Source: Selenomonas sp. ND2010 (GTDB taxonomy: Bacteria; Bacillota; Negativicutes; Selenomonadales; Selenomonadaceae). Taken from it: a stretch of 44,842 nucleotides of DNA. The position numbers were made by a program, and so were the translations under genes. Shown here piece after piece: positions 8,601 through 16,962 of the stretch (its first letter is position 1; every line of letters starts with the position of its first letter). The notes below the pieces were generated by a model, which saw only the letters and a program-made list of their open reading frames with translations, was not told where the DNA came from and ran no database searches. The DNA is taken from assembly GCF_000702005.1 (NCBI RefSeq), contig NZ_JNKI01000023.1:1-44842 (forward strand), read 5' to 3'.

Positions 8601-9016
8601 AGAAGGGGGATACCATGTGCTTTGCAACGCTGGAGGATTATACCGAGCGCATTGAAGTCACCGTGTTCCCACGGATATTCTACGAGAATGTTAACCTGTT
8701 GGTGCCGGATATGGCGGTGGTTCTTCAGGGCAAGGCCGATATTTCCGATGATGGCGTCAAGATTTTGGCGGATAAAATCTGGTCTCTTCGCGACTATCAG
8801 CCGGAGTATTATTTGCTACTCCCCGAGGGAGAATTTGCGGAGGATATGAAAGAGAAACTCAAGGGGATTTTAGCCGCGCATCCTGGGAAATTGCCGGTTT
8901 ATATTCATCAGGGACGCTGGCAAAAACTTGGCGATTCTTTTTGGGTGGATGACAGTGAAGAAGTGTTGGAAGAGCTTAAAAAACTGTTAGGGGATAAATC
9001 AGTTAAAAAACGCTAA
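5621..9016 (+). CDS. dnaE: DNA polymerase III alpha subunit, DnaE type
   Basis: This is a 1131-residue C-family DNA polymerase. In organisms that also have PolC, DnaE usually extends primers or handles lagging-strand and lesion synthesis. The N-terminal PHP domain keeps what look like all metal ligands: H11 and H13, D20, H44, E69, H90, C140, H180, D208 and H210. The palm catalytic aspartates are D401 and D403 (PDIDVDF), with D553 in KMDFLG. A QLGLF beta-clamp-binding motif lies at about 907, and the OB fold is at about 975-1060. ATG 5621 follows GAAGGAG. No DEDD exonuclease domain is present, as is normal for DnaE. A second replicase, PolC, is encoded at 34437. Confidence 0.97.
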   Translation: MVSKIPFCHLHTHTEFSLLDGASRIKELVATTKELGMDSLAITDHGVMFGVIDFYKECKKQGIKPIIGCEVYVAPTDRRERQEVGGVKYYHQILLAENQTGYKNLVQLVSLANIEGMYYKPRIDKELLRKYHEGIICLSACIAGEIPRALIQDNKERAEALVKEYLDIFGRENFFLEIQNHGLPEERKANAGLIELAKKYDVGLVATNDCHYVKREDSEFHDVLLCIQMGKTIDDPDRMRFNSDDYYLKSPTEMANLFPDYPEAISNTQKIADRCQVDFEFGHIQLPYYPIPAPYADDEAYLRALCEQAMPSHYPDASPKVKERLEYELGIIHKMGYDSYFLIVWDFINHSREVGISVGPGRGSAAGSIVAYLLGITNLDPLKYDLLFERFLNPERVTMPDIDVDFCYIRREEVIDYVKERYGYDHVGQIVTFGTMAAKGAVRDVGRVLNMPYAQVADIAKLIPNELKMTLDKALKESKEFKSMYDSSPEVKRLIDLARKVEGLPRHSSTHAAGVVIARNPLTDYLPVTVSDGTLVTEFDKDHVEELGLLKMDFLGLRTLTVISDTLANIKKTRGEDIDINKIPLEDEITAKMLCEGRTGAVFQMESSGMTQLVKDLAPRGFTDLIPTVALYRPGPLGSGMVEDFIGGRHGRKEVQYMHPLLEPILKETFGVVLYQEQVMQIVQVLAGFSLGQADLLRRAMGKKKHEILMAQKTNFLSGCAKNNIEPGLANRIFDLLTHFADYGFNKSHSAAYALVAWQTAYLKAHYPSEFMAAMLTSIMDTQKVPTYIELCRRMGIKILPPDINASSANFSVDGEAVRFGLAAVRNVGDAAIQDITQARQQDGPFKSLVDFCSRVDMGKVNKRVIESLIKCGAFDTSGAKRSQLLAVLEQAVGEAQRQQKDAMNGQLGLFSEETMGEAGELKLPDIEEISEAERLEWEKDTTGFYITGHPLDQFRRKLDNLPGIATLSTGVVKDKQVVRVGGMLTELKRITTKKGDTMCFATLEDYTERIEVTVFPRIFYENVNLLVPDMAVVLQGKADISDDGVKILADKIWSLRDYQPEYYLLLPEGEFAEDMKEKLKGILAAHPGKLPVYIHQGRWQKLGDSFWVDDSEEVLEELKKLLGDKSVKKR

Positions 9017-9024
9017 GTCCTTTG

Positions 9025-9055
9025 ATTTGCCAAGGAAAAGGGCAAATGTTACAAT
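9025..9055 (+). promoter_or_regulatory. Promoter of the dacF operon, overlapping a hairpin
   Basis: TTGCCA (9027-9032) and an extended -10, TGTTACAAT (-10 hexamer 9050-9055), are separated by 17 bases, close to ideal. The same bases form a hairpin, ATTTGCC (9025-9031) with GGCAAAT (9041-9047), which could help end dnaE transcripts although no T run follows. This promoter probably drives dacF through plsC. Confidence 0.65.
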
Positions 9056-9096
9056 AGGAAGTATGTATCATAGGGGAAGCTGGAGTCCCCTGGGGA

Positions 9097-10341
9097 ATGG
9101 AGTGTATGTTTTTGAATAAGGCAATTCAGAAGAGAGTTGCAGCTTGTCTGGTAGGAGCCGGAGTAGTTCTCGGAACACCGGTGCAGCTGGCGATTGCACA
9201 ACCGGCTAATCCGGTGATGCATCCGGCGGCGAAAGTGGTGAATCCGAATGCGAAAAATTTGGGGATACAGGTGACAGCTAACGATGCGATGCCGAATCTT
9301 ATGGCGCGCTCGGCTATCCTGATTGAAGCGAAGACGGGAAACATCCTTTATGAGCGCAATAAGGATGCGCGTCGTTTTCCCGCCAGCACGACCAAAATCA
9401 TGACGTTGATTGTTGCCCTTGAAAAGGGCAATTTGGACGATATGGTAACGGTAGGGCCCAATGCTGTGGGGGTAGAAGGCTCCTCGTTATATTTGGAAAA
9501 GGGCGATAAGATGCCACTGCGAGAGCTCTTGACAGGCATGATGATGCAGTCGGGAAATGATGCGACGGTGGCAGTGGCCGAGCATATTGCAGGCTCAGTG
9601 CCGGCGTTTGCCAAGATGATGACGGATAAAGCCCGTGAGATCGGTGCGGTGGGGACGAATTTTGTCAACGCGCACGGCTTGCCGGATGATAATCACTATA
9701 CGACGGCTCACGATTTGGCACGGATTACGGCTTATGGCTATTCCCTGCCGGAGTTTGAGTCTATCGTAAGCGTTCAGGATGCGGACTATAACTGGCTTCG
9801 CGATCCATCGAAGCACATCACCAGCGAGAATAAATTGCTTTGGCAGTATCAGGGGGGCAATGGCGTAAAGACAGGGTATACCGAGCGGGCTGGACGCTGT
9901 GTGGTCTCGGCGGCCAAACGGGACGGCGTTCAGTTGATTGCCGTTGTTCTCGATGATCCGGTGATGTGGACAGATGCTTATGCGATGTTGGATTACGGCT
10001 TTGCCCATACCCGGCCCAGTTCCTTTTGCAAAGCGGGCGAAGAGGTGACAAAGATAAAAGTGGCCGATGCCCATATCGATGAAATGGCGCTCGTGGCTGC
10101 CCGTGATTCGGTCATTGGGACGTTGTATGACGAAAATCCGAAGCTCGAAAAGAAAATCGAGGTGCCGGATAAAATCAGCGCACCAGTCAAAAAAGGTGAT
10201 GTTGTTGGCAAGGCCATCTGTTATGTGGATGGTATGGTTGTCGATCGTGTAGATTTGCTGGCATCTCAAGATGCTCCTTATCATACCTTTTGGTCGGATT
10301 TGACGACATGGTTTACGAAGTTGATGAAAGGATTGTTCTGA
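9097..10341 (+). CDS. dacF: D-alanyl-D-alanine carboxypeptidase (PBP5/DacF family)
   Basis: This penicillin-binding protein trims the terminal D-Ala from peptidoglycan pentapeptides outside the cytoplasmic membrane. The 414-residue protein has a signal peptide of about 35 residues (hydrophobic AACLVGAGVVLGTPVQLAIA core). The three active-site motifs follow in order: STTK (nucleophile Ser and general-base Lys), SGN and KTG (VKTGYTERAG). A C-terminal beta-rich PBP5-type domain and an amphipathic tail (FWSDLTTWFTKLMKGLF) likely anchor it to the membrane. Two in-frame ATGs, 9097 and 9106, are possible, and the second has GGAG at better spacing. It overlaps the next gene by one base, so the two are probably translationally coupled. 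Confidence 0.93.
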   Translation: MECMFLNKAIQKRVAACLVGAGVVLGTPVQLAIAQPANPVMHPAAKVVNPNAKNLGIQVTANDAMPNLMARSAILIEAKTGNILYERNKDARRFPASTTKIMTLIVALEKGNLDDMVTVGPNAVGVEGSSLYLEKGDKMPLRELLTGMMMQSGNDATVAVAEHIAGSVPAFAKMMTDKAREIGAVGTNFVNAHGLPDDNHYTTAHDLARITAYGYSLPEFESIVSVQDADYNWLRDPSKHITSENKLLWQYQGGNGVKTGYTERAGRCVVSAAKRDGVQLIAVVLDDPVMWTDAYAMLDYGFAHTRPSSFCKAGEEVTKIKVADAHIDEMALVAARDSVIGTLYDENPKLEKKIEVPDKISAPVKKGDVVGKAICYVDGMVVDRVDLLASQDAPYHTFWSDLTTWFTKLMKGLF

Positions 10342-11069
10342 TGCAGGAACGCTTGCAGAAAGTTATCAGTCAGGCTGGGATAGCTTCCCGGCGGGCGGCG
10401 GAAAAAATGATACAAGAAGGCCGGGTCAAGGTGAATGGCAAGCTCGTTACGGAACTTGGCGTAAAAGTCGATCCATTGTTGGCAGATATTCGCGTGGATG
10501 GCAAAAAAATTTCTGCACAGCAGCGTCATGTTTACTTTCTGCTCAATAAGCCCAAAGGCTATATTTCCACAGCTAAGGATGAGCGAGGCCGCTCGACGGT
10601 ATTGGATTTGCTGCCGGAGGTCAAAGAGCGCATTTATCCGGTGGGGCGCTTGGATAATAACACAGAAGGATTGCTTATCCTTACCAATGACGGTGCATTG
10701 ATGAACGGTTTGCTGCATCCCAAATATGAAGTGGAGAAAACCTATATAGCCCGCATTGCTGGAGAGCCGGAGGAAATTGTGCTGGACCGTTTGCGTCAAG
10801 GGATTCGGTTGGAAGATGGGATGACCGCTCCGGCCAGAGTTCGTTTGCTAACACAAGGCGGCGGACAAAGCCGGGTGGAAATCACGATTCATGAGGGGCG
10901 CAATCGGCAGGTTCGCCGTATGTTTGCTGCCATTGGTTCCGATGTGAAGGCGTTAAAGCGTGTAAAGTTTGCAGGTCTTACGTTAGAGGGTGTCGGTCGT
11001 GGAAAACATCGGGAGCTTACGGCAAAAGAAATTTCCGCGTTGTATAGATTGGCAGGATTAAAAGCATGA
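10341..11069 (+). CDS. rluB: Ribosomal RNA pseudouridine synthase, RsuA/RluB family
   Basis: This enzyme converts specific uridines of rRNA to pseudouridine; the RluB branch acts on 23S rRNA helix 80 in other bacteria. The 242-residue protein opens with an S4-like RNA-binding domain (LQKVISQAGIASRRAAEKMI, then GRVKVNG). The catalytic core has the family motif GRLDNNTEGLL, where the Asp is the nucleophile, followed by NDGAL and a basic EGRNRQVRRMF segment. ATG 10341 overlaps the dacF stop (TGATG) and follows AAAGGA. The longer in-frame start at 10290 lies inside dacF and is rejected. The exact target base cannot be told from sequence. Confidence 0.9.
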   Translation: MQERLQKVISQAGIASRRAAEKMIQEGRVKVNGKLVTELGVKVDPLLADIRVDGKKISAQQRHVYFLLNKPKGYISTAKDERGRSTVLDLLPEVKERIYPVGRLDNNTEGLLILTNDGALMNGLLHPKYEVEKTYIARIAGEPEEIVLDRLRQGIRLEDGMTAPARVRLLTQGGGQSRVEITIHEGRNRQVRRMFAAIGSDVKALKRVKFAGLTLEGVGRGKHRELTAKEISALYRLAGLKA

Positions 11070-12310
11070 AACAAATCGTGGTAGTAGGTGCCGGGCCCGC
11101 TGGAATGATGGCAGCCATCAAAGCGGCTGAGAACGGTGCAGAGGTTGTAATCCTCGAGAAAATGAAAAAGCCAGGTCGTAAGATGATGATTACGGGCAAA
11201 GGCCGCTGCAATATCACGAATGCAGCCGATGTGCCCGAAATCATCCGCAATATCCATGGCAATGGACGGTTCCTCAATAGTTCGATGCGTGCCTTTGACA
11301 ATCAGGATGTCATATACTTTTTTGAAGGTCAGGGGGTGCCGACTAAGGTGGAACGTGGCAATCGCGTCTTTCCGGTCAGCGATAAGGCCCAGGATGTGGT
11401 CGATGCCATGGTGGAACGCATCCATGAATTGGGGGTGACGATCGAAACCGAAACGACGGTAAAAGACATCCTCACCCAGGAGGGAAGAGTGGCTGGCGTT
11501 CGCACGAAAACTGGGGCTATCTACAAGGCCGATGCCGTGATACTCTGCGTTGGCGGGGCCTCGTATCCGGGCACTGGTTCTACGGGAGATGGCTATGCGA
11601 TGGCCGAGGCCTTGGGGCATACCATTGAGACGGTTCGTCCGTCGCTGGTACCGTTGGTGGCAGAAGACGATTGGGTTAAAGAGGTACAGGGGCTTTCCCT
11701 GCGCAATGTTCGCGGGACGCTTCGGGTAGATGGAGAAAAGGCTGCGGAAATGTTTGGCGAGATGATGTTTACGCATTACGGAGTGACGGGGCCCATTATT
11801 TTGTCCATGAGCCGGACAGCGTCGGAATACTTGGCCGCAGGGGACCATTTTCTGGAACTATCCATCAATTTGAAGCCAGCACTTAGTGAAGAAAAGTTGG
11901 ATGCTCGTATTCAGCGCGATTTTGAGAAATATCAGCGCAAGCAGCTCGGAAATGCTTTGGTGGATTTGCTCCCACATAAGCTTATTGGACCGGTGCTCGA
12001 CAGTGCTTTCTTGGCACCGGACAAGCCGGTTCATCAAATTACCGTCGAAGAACGTCATCGCTTAGTGCAGACCTTGCAGGATTTGACACTGGTTATTACG
12101 GATACCCGTCCATTGGCGGAAGCAATCGTCACGGTGGGAGGCGTATCGGTGAAGGAGATCAATCCCAAGACGATGGAATCAAAACTTGTTCCGGGGCTGT
12201 ACTTTGCGGGGGAAGTTGTCGATGTGGATGGCTACACTGGTGGCTATAATCTCCAGGCAGCTTTTTCCATGGGGGCCGCTGCAGGCAACTGGAGCGTCTG
12301 GAATGATTGA
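11066..12310 (+). CDS. HI0933/YhiN-family FAD-dependent flavoprotein
   Basis: This 414-residue protein is of the HI0933-like (BaiN/YhiN) flavoprotein family, whose physiological substrate is mostly unknown. The N-terminal Rossmann motif GAGPAGMMAA is followed by an acidic strand end (VVILEKMKKPGRKM). The family signature ITGKGRCNITN comes next. The C-terminal FAD-binding motif is GLYFAGEVVDVDGYTGGYNLQ, with the typical GGYNLQ ending. The start overlaps the rluB stop by four bases (ATGA), so it belongs to the dacF operon. Its place between an rRNA-modification gene and aroA is common in Firmicutes but does not reveal its substrate. Confidence 0.88.
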   Translation: MKQIVVVGAGPAGMMAAIKAAENGAEVVILEKMKKPGRKMMITGKGRCNITNAADVPEIIRNIHGNGRFLNSSMRAFDNQDVIYFFEGQGVPTKVERGNRVFPVSDKAQDVVDAMVERIHELGVTIETETTVKDILTQEGRVAGVRTKTGAIYKADAVILCVGGASYPGTGSTGDGYAMAEALGHTIETVRPSLVPLVAEDDWVKEVQGLSLRNVRGTLRVDGEKAAEMFGEMMFTHYGVTGPIILSMSRTASEYLAAGDHFLELSINLKPALSEEKLDARIQRDFEKYQRKQLGNALVDLLPHKLIGPVLDSAFLAPDKPVHQITVEERHRLVQTLQDLTLVITDTRPLAEAIVTVGGVSVKEINPKTMESKLVPGLYFAGEVVDVDGYTGGYNLQAAFSMGAAAGNWSVWND

Positions 12311-12335
12311 TCAATGACAAGAGAGGAGTGGCTTT

Positions 12336-13634
12336 ATGGATACCAAAACGATAGCAAAAGCAGCAGCCGGTCTGAGGGGAGAAATTCAAATCCCGGGGGA
12401 CAAGTCGATTTCGCATCGCAGCGTTATGTTTTCGGCACTGGGCAATACGCCGGTCCATATCACGAATTTCCTGCATGCGCAGGACTGTATGTCTACGGCA
12501 GCTTGTATGGAAGCACTGGGCGCAAAAGTCGAATTTAAAAGCGACACGGAGCTGGTCGTTACGGGCAATGGCCTGCATGGGCTGGAAGAACCTCAGACGA
12601 TTATTGATGCGGGAAATTCCGGTACGACGCTTCGGCTTATGATGGGGATTTTGGCACCGCAGCCATTCCTTACGACCTTTACCGGTGATGCCTCGTTGCA
12701 TAAACGTCCGATGGGGCGTGTCATTGCGCCACTGTCGAAGATGGGAGCAAAAATTTACGGCCGTCAGGAGAATCAGAAACTGCCAATCACTATCGTTCCA
12801 TCGGCCGGGAAGTTAACGGGGATGACCTATAACAGCCCCGTGGCCAGTGCGCAGGTCAAATCGGCAATCCTTTTGGCTGGTATGTATGCGGAAGGGGATA
12901 CAACGGTCGTGGAGCCCTTCACTTCCCGTGATCATACAGAACGCATGTTGGAAGCATTTGGCGTACATACGGAAAAAAATGGTACGGCAGTTACCATTCA
13001 TCCGGTAAAGGAATTCCAGGCGCCGCAGGAAATCGAAGTCCCTGGTGATATCAGCTCGGCTGCTTATTGGCTGGTAGCAGGCTGCATCGTTCCGGGCAGT
13101 GATTTGATGCTTCGCAATGTAGGTGTCAATGTGACGCGTACCGGCATCCTTGATGTGCTCAAAGATATGGGAGCGGACATTGAGCTTCTCAATGCGCGCA
13201 TCAGTGGTGGTGAAGCGGCTGCGGATATTCACGTCCGTTACAGCAAGCTACATGGCACGGAGTTCGGTGCAGAAATCATGCCGCGGCTTATCGATGAGAT
13301 TCCGGTTATTGCCGTAGCAGCCCTTTTCGCTGAGGGCGATACGATCATTACGGGAGCTGGTGAGCTTCGCGTCAAGGAGACGGACCGGTTGCAGGCAATT
13401 ACCGATCAGTTCAACAAACTTGCGCCAGGGGCTGTGGATGGTACCGAAGATGGTTTGGTTATTCATGGCGGAAAATCGATACAGCATGCGCAGGCTTTTT
13501 CGTATGACGACCATCGTATTGCTATGTCACTGGCAATTCTCGGTGCGGCTGGGGATGGCGTCATCATCGAGAATCCGGAATGTGTCAATATTTCCTATCC
13601 GACGTTCTATCAAACGCTAGAGAGCTTACGCTAA
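12336..13634 (+). CDS. aroA: 3-phosphoshikimate 1-carboxyvinyltransferase (EPSP synthase)
   Basis: AroA joins phosphoenolpyruvate to shikimate-3-phosphate in the cytoplasmic shikimate pathway to aromatic amino acids. The 432-residue protein shows the N-terminal substrate-binding motif PGDKSISHRS. It also has the GNSGTTLRLMMGIL loop, the KRPMGRV segment, and the C-terminal RVKETDRL and DDHRIAMS motifs. Length is normal. ATG 12336 follows GAGAGGAG. A small overlapping frame at 12314 is a shadow of the same start region. It is followed closely by cmk, as in many Firmicutes. The active-site loop appears ordinary, so I make no claim about herbicide tolerance. Confidence 0.96.
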   Translation: MDTKTIAKAAAGLRGEIQIPGDKSISHRSVMFSALGNTPVHITNFLHAQDCMSTAACMEALGAKVEFKSDTELVVTGNGLHGLEEPQTIIDAGNSGTTLRLMMGILAPQPFLTTFTGDASLHKRPMGRVIAPLSKMGAKIYGRQENQKLPITIVPSAGKLTGMTYNSPVASAQVKSAILLAGMYAEGDTTVVEPFTSRDHTERMLEAFGVHTEKNGTAVTIHPVKEFQAPQEIEVPGDISSAAYWLVAGCIVPGSDLMLRNVGVNVTRTGILDVLKDMGADIELLNARISGGEAAADIHVRYSKLHGTEFGAEIMPRLIDEIPVIAVAALFAEGDTIITGAGELRVKETDRLQAITDQFNKLAPGAVDGTEDGLVIHGGKSIQHAQAFSYDDHRIAMSLAILGAAGDGVIIENPECVNISYPTFYQTLESLR

Positions 13635-13669
13635 TCAATAAATTACCCATTTAGTAGGAGGAAAAGATT

Positions 13670-14326
13670 TTGAAGAAATTAGTTGTTGCCATTGATGGGC
13701 CGGCAGGTGCCGGCAAGAGTACCGTTGCGCAGCTGGCGGCCAAGAAACTTGGCTACACCTATATCGATACGGGAGCAATGTATCGTGCCGTTGCCTGGAA
13801 GTCACTGCAGCAGGGCAAGGCAATTACCGATGAATTGATCCTTGAAGTAGTCAAGGATATTGATGTGAACTTGCAGTATGCTGACGGTAAGACGAAAGTT
13901 ACTGTTGATGGTACGGATGTCAGCGCGGCTATTCGTACGCCGGAAGTCAGCGGTATTGTTTCCCAGGTGGCAGCACTAGGGCCGGTCCGCGTCAAGATGG
14001 TTGACCTTCAGCGTAAGATGGCCGAGCGCGGCTCTATCCTCATGGATGGCCGTGACATTGCCACCAACGTTTTGCCGAATGCGGATGTGAAAATCTTCCT
14101 GACGGCCTCCATTGAGGAACGGGCTAAGCGTCGGTGGAAGGAATTGAAGGAAAAGGGCTACGATATCACGCTGGAAAAGCTCCAGCAGGATATTGCGGCT
14201 CGGGATAAGGCCGACAGCGAGCGTGAGATCTCTCCTTTGGTACAGGCTGAGGATGCAACGCTGCTCGATACGACGGGACTTTCTATTGACGAAGTCGTTT
14301 CCCGCATTCTTTCCATGTGTCAGTGA
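13670..14326 (+). CDS. cmk: Cytidylate kinase
   Basis: Cmk phosphorylates CMP and dCMP, recycling nucleotides for RNA and DNA synthesis. The 218-residue protein has the P-loop DGPAGAGKST near its start, then DTGAMYRA for nucleoside-monophosphate binding. MDGRDIAT follows, and a late lid-like RAKRRWKELKEKG stretch. The start is a TTG at 13670 preceded by AGGAGG at good spacing. No ATG nearby fits the conserved N-terminus (KKLVVAIDGPAG), so TTG is well supported. It lies between aroA and plsC in one operon. Confidence 0.95.
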   Translation: MKKLVVAIDGPAGAGKSTVAQLAAKKLGYTYIDTGAMYRAVAWKSLQQGKAITDELILEVVKDIDVNLQYADGKTKVTVDGTDVSAAIRTPEVSGIVSQVAALGPVRVKMVDLQRKMAERGSILMDGRDIATNVLPNADVKIFLTASIEERAKRRWKELKEKGYDITLEKLQQDIAARDKADSEREISPLVQAEDATLLDTTGLSIDEVVSRILSMCQ

Positions 14327-14335
14327 GGTGATTCG

Positions 14336-14932
14336 ATGCTTTACGGATTGCTTCAGATTATTTTTGGCATCATATTTAAAGTCCTGTTTCGGGCTGAGAT
14401 TATCGGCCGAGAAAACATGCCAAAGGATGGGGCTGTTATTTTAGCTGCCAACCATATGAGCAACTGGGACCCGCCTTTTGTGGCAACATTCCTTTCCCGG
14501 CCGGTAAGTTACATGGCAAAGGTGGAACTCTTTAAAAATCCGATTTTTGGCCGGGCGATTACCGCCTGTCATGCCTTTCCCGTCAAACGCGGCGCAGCTG
14601 ACCGCGGAGCAATCAAGGCGGCAATGCAGGTCTTAAAGCAGGGACGCTGTTTGGGACTTTTTCCGGAAGGTACTCGCAGCCGCACGGGAAAGATGCGCAA
14701 AGCCGAGGCTGGCGTTGGCCTGATTGCTTCGATGACAGGTGCTCCGGTAGTGCCAGCGGCCATTATCGGCACGGACCGCATCTTTGCTAACGGCGGATAT
14801 TTCCCAAAACTCAAAGTTATCTATGGCGAACCCATGAAGTTTACTGGTGATCATAAGGATAAAGAGCAGCTGGAAGCATTTTCCCAGTCTATTATGGATA
14901 AGATTGCGGAAATGAAAGAAAAAAATCTTTGA
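14336..14932 (+). CDS. plsC: 1-acyl-sn-glycerol-3-phosphate acyltransferase
   Basis: PlsC adds the second acyl chain to lysophosphatidic acid at the inner membrane, making phosphatidic acid. The 198-residue protein starts with a short hydrophobic segment. It then shows the catalytic HX4D motif (NHMSNWDPP), the FPVKRG substrate block, the FPEGTRSR motif and a late VVPAAIIGTDRI strand. The start follows GAGGTGA, which overlaps the cmk stop region. The G3P acyltransferase PlsY, which acts one step earlier, is encoded five kilobases downstream at 19803. The operon appears to end here, since a new promoter lies before ispH. Confidence 0.93.
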   Translation: MLYGLLQIIFGIIFKVLFRAEIIGRENMPKDGAVILAANHMSNWDPPFVATFLSRPVSYMAKVELFKNPIFGRAITACHAFPVKRGAADRGAIKAAMQVLKQGRCLGLFPEGTRSRTGKMRKAEAGVGLIASMTGAPVVPAAIIGTDRIFANGGYFPKLKVIYGEPMKFTGDHKDKEQLEAFSQSIMDKIAEMKEKNL

Positions 14933-14948
14933 ATTTGTGAAAAATAAT

Positions 14949-14977
14949 TTGCTTGTCATGGTAATCTATGCTAAACT
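14949..14977 (+). promoter_or_regulatory. Promoter for ispH-rpsA
   Basis: TTGCTT (14949-14954) and TAAACT (14972-14977) are 17 bases apart in the AT-rich gap between plsC and ispH. The first codons of ispH start about 70 bases downstream. This could supply the high expression needed for ribosomal protein S1 in addition to upstream read-through. Confidence 0.5.
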
Positions 14978-15046
14978 AGATGTTAGATTGCGAAAAAAAA
15001 TATAAAATATACCAAATTCGCATGACTAATAATTGGTGGTTGATGT

Positions 15047-15874
15047 ATGGAAGTCATTTTAGCAGATTATCTTGGTTTCTGTTATGGCGTCAAGCGCGCA
15101 ATAACGATTGCCAGAGAAAATGCTTCCGCTGATGGCACCGCTTGTACATTAGGGCCAATCATCCATAATCCGCAGATGGTCGAACGTCTCAGTAATGAGG
15201 GCGTAGGTTCTGTAAGCAGTTTGGATGAAATGGAAAAAGGTACGGTCATCATTCGTTCCCATGGGGTAGGGCCTCAGGTTTATGCTGATGCTGAGAATCG
15301 TGGATTGACGGTGGTGGATGCGACCTGTCCGCATGTCAAGAAAGCACAACTTTCTGCCAAATCGCTGGTGGATGAAGGCTATCGTGTGGTCATTATTGGC
15401 GAGAAGGAGCATCCGGAGGTACGTAGTATCTTCGAGTGGTCGAATACTGAGGCGAAAATCATCGAGACAGTTGAAGAAGCCGATGCATTGCCCAATTGTG
15501 CTAAACTTGGTATCGTGTGTCAGACGACCTTTTCGGGAGAGAAATTTCGAGAAATCGTCACGCACTTGCTGGAAAAGTCCCGCGAGGTAAAAATCCTGCG
15601 GACAATATGTACAGCGACGGATCAGCGACAGGCAGCAGCTATGGATTTAGCTGCGAAAGTTGATAGGATGCTGGTTATTGGCGGCAAGAACAGTGCCAAT
15701 ACATCACGTCTTGCACAGCTTTGTGCAACAAAATGTGTTACTTACCATATCGAAACTGCGGCGGAGCTGCAGGACGAGTGGTTTGATAAAATTGAAAAAA
15801 TTGGTATTACAGCGGGCGCTTCGACGCCTGACTGGATTATCAAGGAGGTATATAAAAAGTGTCAGAACAGATGA
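15047..15874 (+). CDS. ispH: 4-hydroxy-3-methylbut-2-enyl diphosphate reductase
   Basis: IspH is the iron-sulfur enzyme that makes IPP and DMAPP in the last step of the MEP isoprenoid pathway. The 275-residue protein has the three cluster cysteines expected: GFCYGVKRA near the N-terminus, DATCPHV in the middle and ICTATDQRQ later. IRSHGVGP and HPEVRS supply His residues. A GASTPDWII motif closes the domain. Its last 16 bases overlap the start of rpsA. In many Clostridia these two proteins are fused into one chain; here they are separate frames offset by one base. Confidence 0.95.
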   Translation: MEVILADYLGFCYGVKRAITIARENASADGTACTLGPIIHNPQMVERLSNEGVGSVSSLDEMEKGTVIIRSHGVGPQVYADAENRGLTVVDATCPHVKKAQLSAKSLVDEGYRVVIIGEKEHPEVRSIFEWSNTEAKIIETVEEADALPNCAKLGIVCQTTFSGEKFREIVTHLLEKSREVKILRTICTATDQRQAAAMDLAAKVDRMLVIGGKNSANTSRLAQLCATKCVTYHIETAAELQDEWFDKIEKIGITAGASTPDWIIKEVYKKCQNR

Positions 15875-16926
15875 ACATGGAAGAATTATTAGCAGAGGCA
15901 GAGAACTCGATGCCGGATATCCAGGAGCGTACGGTTGTTGAAGGTACCGTCATCCAGGTTTCCCGCGATGAGGCCTATGTTGATATCGGCTACAAACAGG
16001 AAATCGCTATCCCGAAGAGAGAACTCGCTTACCCGGCTCCGGAGTCCGCAGCTGATGTTGTTAAGGTTGGCGACAAGATTGACGTTTATGTTGTTTCCCT
16101 CGGTGGCGACAACGGCGGTATGCTCTCTAAGGTAAAAGCTGACCGTATGGTTGCTTGGAAAGATATGGAAGCAATCAAAGAGCGTGGCGAGCATGTTCAG
16201 GCTCAGGTCAACCAGGTTGTTAAGGGTGGCCTCGTGGCTTCTGTTAATGGCCTCCGCGGCTTCATTCCGGCTTCCCAGATGGAGCTCCATTTCGTAAAAG
16301 ATCTGTCTGTCTATGTTGGTCAGACGGTTGAGTGCGAAATCATTGAAATCGACGTTCACAAACAGCGTCTGGTTCTTTCCCGTCGTGCACTTCTCGAAGT
16401 TGAGCGCGCTGAGAAAGAGGGCGAAATCTTCTCCACCCTCGAGGCTGGTACGACGGTTCGCGGTACGGTTAAACGCATCGTTGACTATGGTGCATTCATC
16501 GATATCGGTGGCGTAGATGGTCTGGCTCATATCTCCGATCTCGCTTGGCACCGTGTAAAACATCCGTCGGATGTTCTCGAAGTTGGTCAGGAACTCGACG
16601 TTTATGTTAAGTCCGTTGATACGGAAGCAAAACGTATCTCCCTGTCTGTAAAAGACACGATGCGTGATCCGTGGCTCGACAATGCTGAGAAATACGCTGA
16701 GGGCGACATCATCGAAGGTAAAGTTATCAAACTGACGGATTTCGGTGCATTCATGGAAATCGAGCCGGGCTTTGATGGCCTGATTCCGATGGGCGAGCTC
16801 GCTGAGAAACGCATTGAGCGCGCTGATGAAGCTGTTCATGTTGGCGATGAAGTCAAAGTTAAGGTCCTTCGCATCGACATGAAACGCAAACGCATTTCCC
16901 TGTCCATCACGAAAGCTAAAGACTAA
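15859..16926 (+). CDS. rpsA: 30S ribosomal protein S1 homologue with four S1 domains
   Basis: S1-family proteins bind mRNA and help initiation on the 30S subunit. This 355-residue Firmicute-type version has four S1 OB-fold repeats, starting at about residues 22, 105, 192 and 277. Repeats 3 and 4 are the most regular (VKRIVDYGAFIDIGGVDGL and VIKLTDFGAFMEI). E. coli S1 has six. GTG 15859 follows GGAGG about ten bases upstream; ATG 15871 would be too far from it. Codon choice is strongly biased (GTT, CTC, CGT and AAA are preferred), more than in its neighbours, which fits very high expression. A terminator follows at 16963. Confidence 0.95.
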   Translation: MSEQMNMEELLAEAENSMPDIQERTVVEGTVIQVSRDEAYVDIGYKQEIAIPKRELAYPAPESAADVVKVGDKIDVYVVSLGGDNGGMLSKVKADRMVAWKDMEAIKERGEHVQAQVNQVVKGGLVASVNGLRGFIPASQMELHFVKDLSVYVGQTVECEIIEIDVHKQRLVLSRRALLEVERAEKEGEIFSTLEAGTTVRGTVKRIVDYGAFIDIGGVDGLAHISDLAWHRVKHPSDVLEVGQELDVYVKSVDTEAKRISLSVKDTMRDPWLDNAEKYAEGDIIEGKVIKLTDFGAFMEIEPGFDGLIPMGELAEKRIERADEAVHVGDEVKVKVLRIDMKRKRISLSITKAKD

Positions 16927-16962
16927 TAGCTGATAATAAATCAACTGGATAGAATGACTCAG

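Noticed and set aside
10889-11848. Minus-strand open frame of 319 codons
   Set aside because: It is antisense to rluB and the flavoprotein gene, both with clear family motifs. Its composition is shadow-like.
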